Below, one piece after another: positions 61,001 through 64,000 of a DNA stretch of 64,000 nucleotides. The stretch is taken from assembly GCA_023055505.1 (NCBI GenBank), contig JALIRH010000007.1:29803720-29867719 (forward strand), written 5' to 3'. Numbering within the stretch: position 1 is the first letter of the stretch; each line of letters starts with the position of its first letter. The notes beneath the pieces are model-generated. The model was not told where the DNA came from, made no database searches, and worked only from the letters and a program-made list of their open reading frames with translations. The position numbers were made by a program, and so were the translations under genes. This DNA comes from Callipepla californica brunnescens (Eukaryota; Chordata; Aves; Galliformes; Odontophoridae).

Positions 61001-64000
61001 ATAAAAGAGCTAAACAATCATGGCTGCAGAAATTAAAGATGTTCATGAGGCCAGATATGGAATGGTTTTGCTAGTCTTTATCTGAGAGCGAGATATGATG
61101 CATAGTACAAATTCTTCCTTTCCCCAGACAAGACAAGAAGCATTATAAAAGACCTTACTCTGTGAAGACTTTGCTGTTTTTAAGCATGGTGGCTTCGAGT
61201 CTCAATAATCCCTGTATCTCTGACATTTGCTAAACAGAGACATAATTTAGCCTTCAGCAAGAATATACTGACAGATGCTAAGGACCTTGATGCTCCTCTG
61301 CTTTCAGAAGGATGTGCTACTCCTCCAGGGATACAATGCAATTTTAGTTGAACAAAGAAGTATAGCTTGATTAGAGCTAACTAGTAGCAAACCTTTATTT
61401 TTCTATTTGTCTGTTACATGGATGTTTGTTTTCTTGCTTCTTCATGACTGATAAGCTTAAAATTTTTCTCCAGAGTAGTATTTCTAATCCTATTCCACTC
61501 TACTGCATGTTCCTCTGTCCTCTGATACCTTGATTTCATGGGTTGTGTATGCATTTGAAAGTCTTACCCTAAAAATGGTCTACACATTGCAGTAGAAGTG
61601 CTTACTTTTTGTACATTAGTTTCTTTTTGACAGATCTGACAAACAGATTGTATGGTTTTATTAACTATCTCTCTGTACTTGCACTGCATATTTAAGAAAT
61701 TTAATGAATTCTGTTGAAGCAGAATCCCTTGAGTGTTTCCCTTTATTTAGTAAGACTACAAGAAAGACTAGCCTTGACATCTTGTTAATCTATCAGATCC
61801 CCAAGCACCTAACAGTTTCAAGGGCTGCCAGTAGAGAATTTATCTAATATGATTATCAAGACAGTAATATTTCTTATCTTCAACAACATAGGTGATGTCC
61901 CTGTCTGCCTTTTGAATTTTTCACCAATAGTCCTTCAAATATTTCCATCAAGTAATCTGACTCACACCTACATATATGGCATTATTTGCTTCAGTGTCTG
62001 ACCAAGACATACAACCATGTTGTCTCCACACTACCCTTTCACAGTAAAGGTGAAACCATTGGTCAGAAGTGAAGTCTTGTCAAGGATGAAAGAAAAACAT
62101 ATACAGATGAGGGAGAGAAGTCAAGCTTGATCTCATGAAAGGGAAGGACTATCAGCAGGATTATATTCTGTCTGAAAAAATATTTTGTTTATTTTTCAAA
62201 CAGTTTTTCACAAACATTAATGTTATGGGTTCCGTAAGTAACAGTGTGTATGGCTGAGCAACTGATGACATATATTGACTGAATGTTTTTATGTCCACCC
62301 ACTACTTGTGAGGCAACCGTATGGTCACTTGGATGCTCTGGGTATCTCATACAAACTATGACTATGACTTCAGGCATCTGACTCAATAATTTAGACTTAC
62401 AACTCAGTTAACAATAAAAAATATTGACATGAGGAACATAGAATGGTATTCCATTTCAGTTATTTATAATTTTATGTACATTTTCAAGACAAGAAAAAAA
62501 TAATCTTTTAATGCTTAACCAAATTATTTATTTTTAATATAAAATGAAAAAATCAGACCAGAACATACAGTGTAGACAATAATATTATTTAATTCCAGAT
62601 CTGCAAAAAAAATAAAAATAAAAAAAATAAAAAAAAATCAGAAAGAGAAATTGTGAACTTTTTCTCTTGTTTTGTTAAGGGACCATGAAAAATGGGACTC
62701 AGAAAGGGGAGTAAGTGTAAATCCTGATGTGAAGATGTATATAGTTCTTCCTTCAGAGGAGCTACTTTTGGTTACACCACTTTGGAATGTGGAGAACAAT
62801 TTCGAAAATGCTCAAAATGCAGTGCACATTTCCTTGTACCCACGAATGTCTTATCAGTTTCACAATAATGCAATATTAATATGAACTGATGACACTTGCA
62901 CTGTGCAGTGATATTATGACTTCAAAATAATATTTACAGAAAAATTCAGCTTTATTTAATTTCATAGGAAGGAATATTTTATAGATGTTTGTGTATGCAT
63001 GTCCAGGCAAAGCTCAGTATGGGAGTTCAGTTTGTTTATTTTCCTACAAATTAAAAGCAAAGTAAGCAAACTTGTGTTACTGGAAGAAGTTTAGACTGTA
63101 GTCTGATCAGGCTACAGAAAAATTCAGCTAAGAATATTGCACCTGTCAACTGCTTTTCATTTCAAGGAATTAATCAAGTTGATTGTTTAGAGAGTTTTTG
63201 AGAATGTTCATTATTTCAGCTATTAATTTTTAAAAGCAGCAAATGTTGCAAGTCAACGGCATCCATAAAAATTGATTTATTGTGTAATTTACCTCATGCT
63301 ACTGGAAGGAGAGAAGGGATTATATATATGCACTGCTCCCCCTCTCCACTGTATGTGAATTTTTTTTAAGGAAAATTATTTAGCTGAAAGTAATAGCATC
63401 CTTTTTGCATTGGTGTTACACCAATATGAATAGGTAAGATTCGACCACTTGGAAGAACTGCAGAATTAAACACTATGAGAAATAAAAGCAATTTCATAGA
63501 ACAATAGTCACACAAGTGTAATCTGCAACTCTGTAAGACTAGGCTAGCAATGATACAGTTCTCTTACTTCATTCTCAAAGAAATCTTTTAGGAGTTATTC
63601 TTTCATGATATGTATTTAGTTGTAGGTCCCACAGCATAGAAGTTTTACATAATTTAGGCAAACTTAGTCGGATGGAAGCTTTTATTAAAAACTGTTTAAT
63701 TAAGATTTCCTGTTGCAGACTAGGCATATTGTCTGATTTGGAGAAGGAAAACATTTAAAACGTACTGATTTAGTCTTATCAGGCACATTCTCAGTGAGCA
63801 AAGTATATAATATAGCCTTTATTTTAAATAAGGTTTACAAAATGAAGTAGCACAGTCATATGGTACAAAAATACATCTTGTGAGCAAGTTCAGCCCCTGT
63901 TTTGCAGCAGCTACTTCATAGCCTTGGCTAAAGTTCTGGTTATATTTTGACCTATAAGAAATGAATTAGGGTCGGAAACTCTGTTTTTTTGGGTGACATA
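58021..64000. other. Unique AT-rich noncoding sequence, 6 kb
   Basis: No gene or mobile element was recognised. It includes a degenerate CAA/ATG-type trinucleotide stretch at 60163-60196 and an A-rich tract at 62605-62637. The largest frames are about 70-80 codons and have no recognisable domain. Confidence 0.55.
62605..62637. repeat. A-rich low-complexity tract
   Basis: A runs interrupted by single T. Confidence 0.88.

Noticed and set aside
1..64000. CRISPR arrays, bacterial operons, integrated DNA virus or tRNA genes
   Set aside because: No regularly spaced direct repeats, no ribosome-binding or operon structure, no tRNA B-box with a cloverleaf, and composition and repeats are those of a bird nuclear genome.

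Overview
The window looks like gene-poor, AT-rich nuclear DNA from a bird, most likely a galliform (chicken, turkey or quail type). The main evidence is interspersed repeats: many 5'-truncated CR1 LINE copies in both orientations, several ending in the CR1 tail octamer (ATTCTATG-like); an internally deleted mariner whose terminal sequence and transposase remnant match the galliform Galluhop/Mariner1_GG family as I remember it; and a solo LTR resembling avian ERVL-type LTRs. These family assignments come from memory of consensus sequences, not from a search.

I find no host protein-coding gene, operon, CRISPR array or tRNA. The longest open frames are repeat products: (TTTC)n/(TTCC)n gives 180 and 139 codons, and CR1 pieces give 183, 172 (partly), 148 and 127 codons. 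The remaining frames are about what AT-rich noncoding DNA yields by chance. The window could be an intergenic desert or part of a very large intron. An isolated short exon cannot be excluded by reading alone.

Layout: 1-9.2 kb unique sequence with one CR1 tail (838-1046). 9.27-10.29 kb CR1 (+) covering the end of RT and the 3' UTR. 12.29-12.84 kb deleted mariner (-). 14.47-14.75 kb CR1 (+), then about 850 bp of unassigned sequence with a degenerate ~30-bp repeat. 15.62-17.78 kb long CR1 (-) with degenerate ORF1 (SGNH-hydrolase type) joined to RT without the endonuclease region. 19.10-19.43 kb large pyrimidine microsatellite. 27.17-27.45 kb CR1 (+). 31.37-32.20 kb two CR1 RT segments facing each other. 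33.71-34.88 kb a CR1 (-) nested inside a CR1 (+), with a hexanucleotide microsatellite at the junction. 36.16-36.26 kb 5S rRNA-derived pseudogene (-). 36.85-37.00 kb CR1 (-). 38.37-38.87 kb solo LTR (+). 45.87-46.25 kb old CR1 (-). 57.47-58.02 kb CR1 (+). The rest is unique AT-rich sequence with homopolymer and short-unit repeats.

Nothing here forms a working system. The notable items are rearranged or nested mobile elements, the 5S pseudogene, an 18-bp perfect hairpin at 51262-51300, a near-ideal RFX X-box at 37830-37843, and a few unexplained stretches.
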